Of a DNA stretch of 64,000 bases, positions 63,868 to 64,000 are shown in pieces. This DNA comes from Rugalucina vietnamica. Its lineage: Eukaryota > Mollusca > Bivalvia > Lucinida > Lucinidae. How positions within the stretch are numbered: the first letter of the stretch is position 1; each line of letters starts with the position of its first letter. Under the pieces are notes generated by a model. The model saw only the letters and a program-made list of their open reading frames with translations. It was not told where the DNA came from and made no database searches. The translations under genes and the position numbers were made by a program. The stretch lies in contig OZ024880.1 in NCBI GenBank assembly GCA_964017185.1, positions 44,715,071-44,779,070 of the forward strand, read 5' to 3'.

Positions 63868-64000
63868 CTTGTTTGGTAATGTTTTTACGTCCCACTTAAT
63901 AAAGTAGCTAAGGTCATGCGGATAAACTAGCTCATTTTAAATTTTAACCGGAAAGGCTGAAGAACCCTTGGATCAATACCACTGGAAACAGTTCAATAGG
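63868..64000 (-). mobile_element. R8-related retroposon, runs off window
   Basis: GCTTGTTTGGTAATG and ACGTCCCACTTAATAAAGT plus GGTCATGCGG follow the R8 tail-proximal order. Confidence 0.55.

Noticed and set aside
1-64000. LTR elements, endogenous retroviruses, Polintons, toxin genes
   Set aside because: No long terminal direct repeats, gag, protease, integrase, capsid or envelope motifs were recognised; all reverse transcriptases seen are of LINE type.

Overview
The window is AT-rich animal DNA packed with mobile elements. It holds one recognisable host gene, and the repeat families point to a bivalve mollusc (inference; the species cannot be named from sequence alone). The pointers are long modular repeats starting AGCTCACCTGAGCC with CGTC-type microsatellites, tRNA-headed SINEs that look like the MetaSINE type, hairpin MITEs with TGAGCCGC ends, and CR1, RTE and L1-like LINEs.

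Host gene. Five exons on the minus strand (47144 down to 40187) join in perfect phase into nearly all of SDHC, the cytochrome b560 membrane anchor of mitochondrial complex II. The first coding exon (start of the targeting peptide) was not found. Three of the five exons have extra copies of their 3' part plus splice donor in the intron just downstream: six copies of exon B (96-bp period), eight of exon C (about 110-bp period) and one decayed copy of exon D. These arrays look like minisatellites but are exon duplications. A 179-bp MITE sits in the splice donor of exon A and has duplicated the donor hexamer. Hairpin MITEs lie 15-45 bp upstream of the acceptors of exons C, D and E.

Layout. 1-2100: minus-strand L1-like LINE endonuclease, split by a 1.1-kb TA-flanked element and by two homopolymer insertions. 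2.8-9.4 kb: hairpin MITEs, a fold-back element, a TTAA element, and a tandem pair of 365-bp units each with a hammerhead-ribozyme-like core (retrozyme-like). 9.5-11.4 kb: Helentron-like modular element. 13.7-15.5 kb: element with tandem-repeat ends (GTCGTTTCGGCC) and a 9-bp target duplication. 15.6-16.5 kb: TA-flanked fold-back. 17.2-23.8 kb: five-deep nest (MITE > Helentron-like > long-TIR element > RTE LINE > MITE). 24-34.6 kb: more palindromic elements. 35.4-39.1 kb: CR1-like LINE with one uninterrupted 1228-residue ORF containing a 2A motif, two PHD fingers, endonuclease and reverse transcriptase. 40.2-47.1 kb: SDHC. 43.8-54.1 kb: three modular elements of similar design, one split by a 2.6-kb TA-flanked element. 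55.2-57.0 kb: second tandem-repeat-end element, which carries a captured SDHC exon fragment. 57-64 kb: LINE fragments, SINEs and microsatellites.

No tRNA or rRNA gene, CRISPR array, LTR element, endogenous retrovirus or Polinton was recognised. Repeat families are named R1 to R12 here for cross-reference only.
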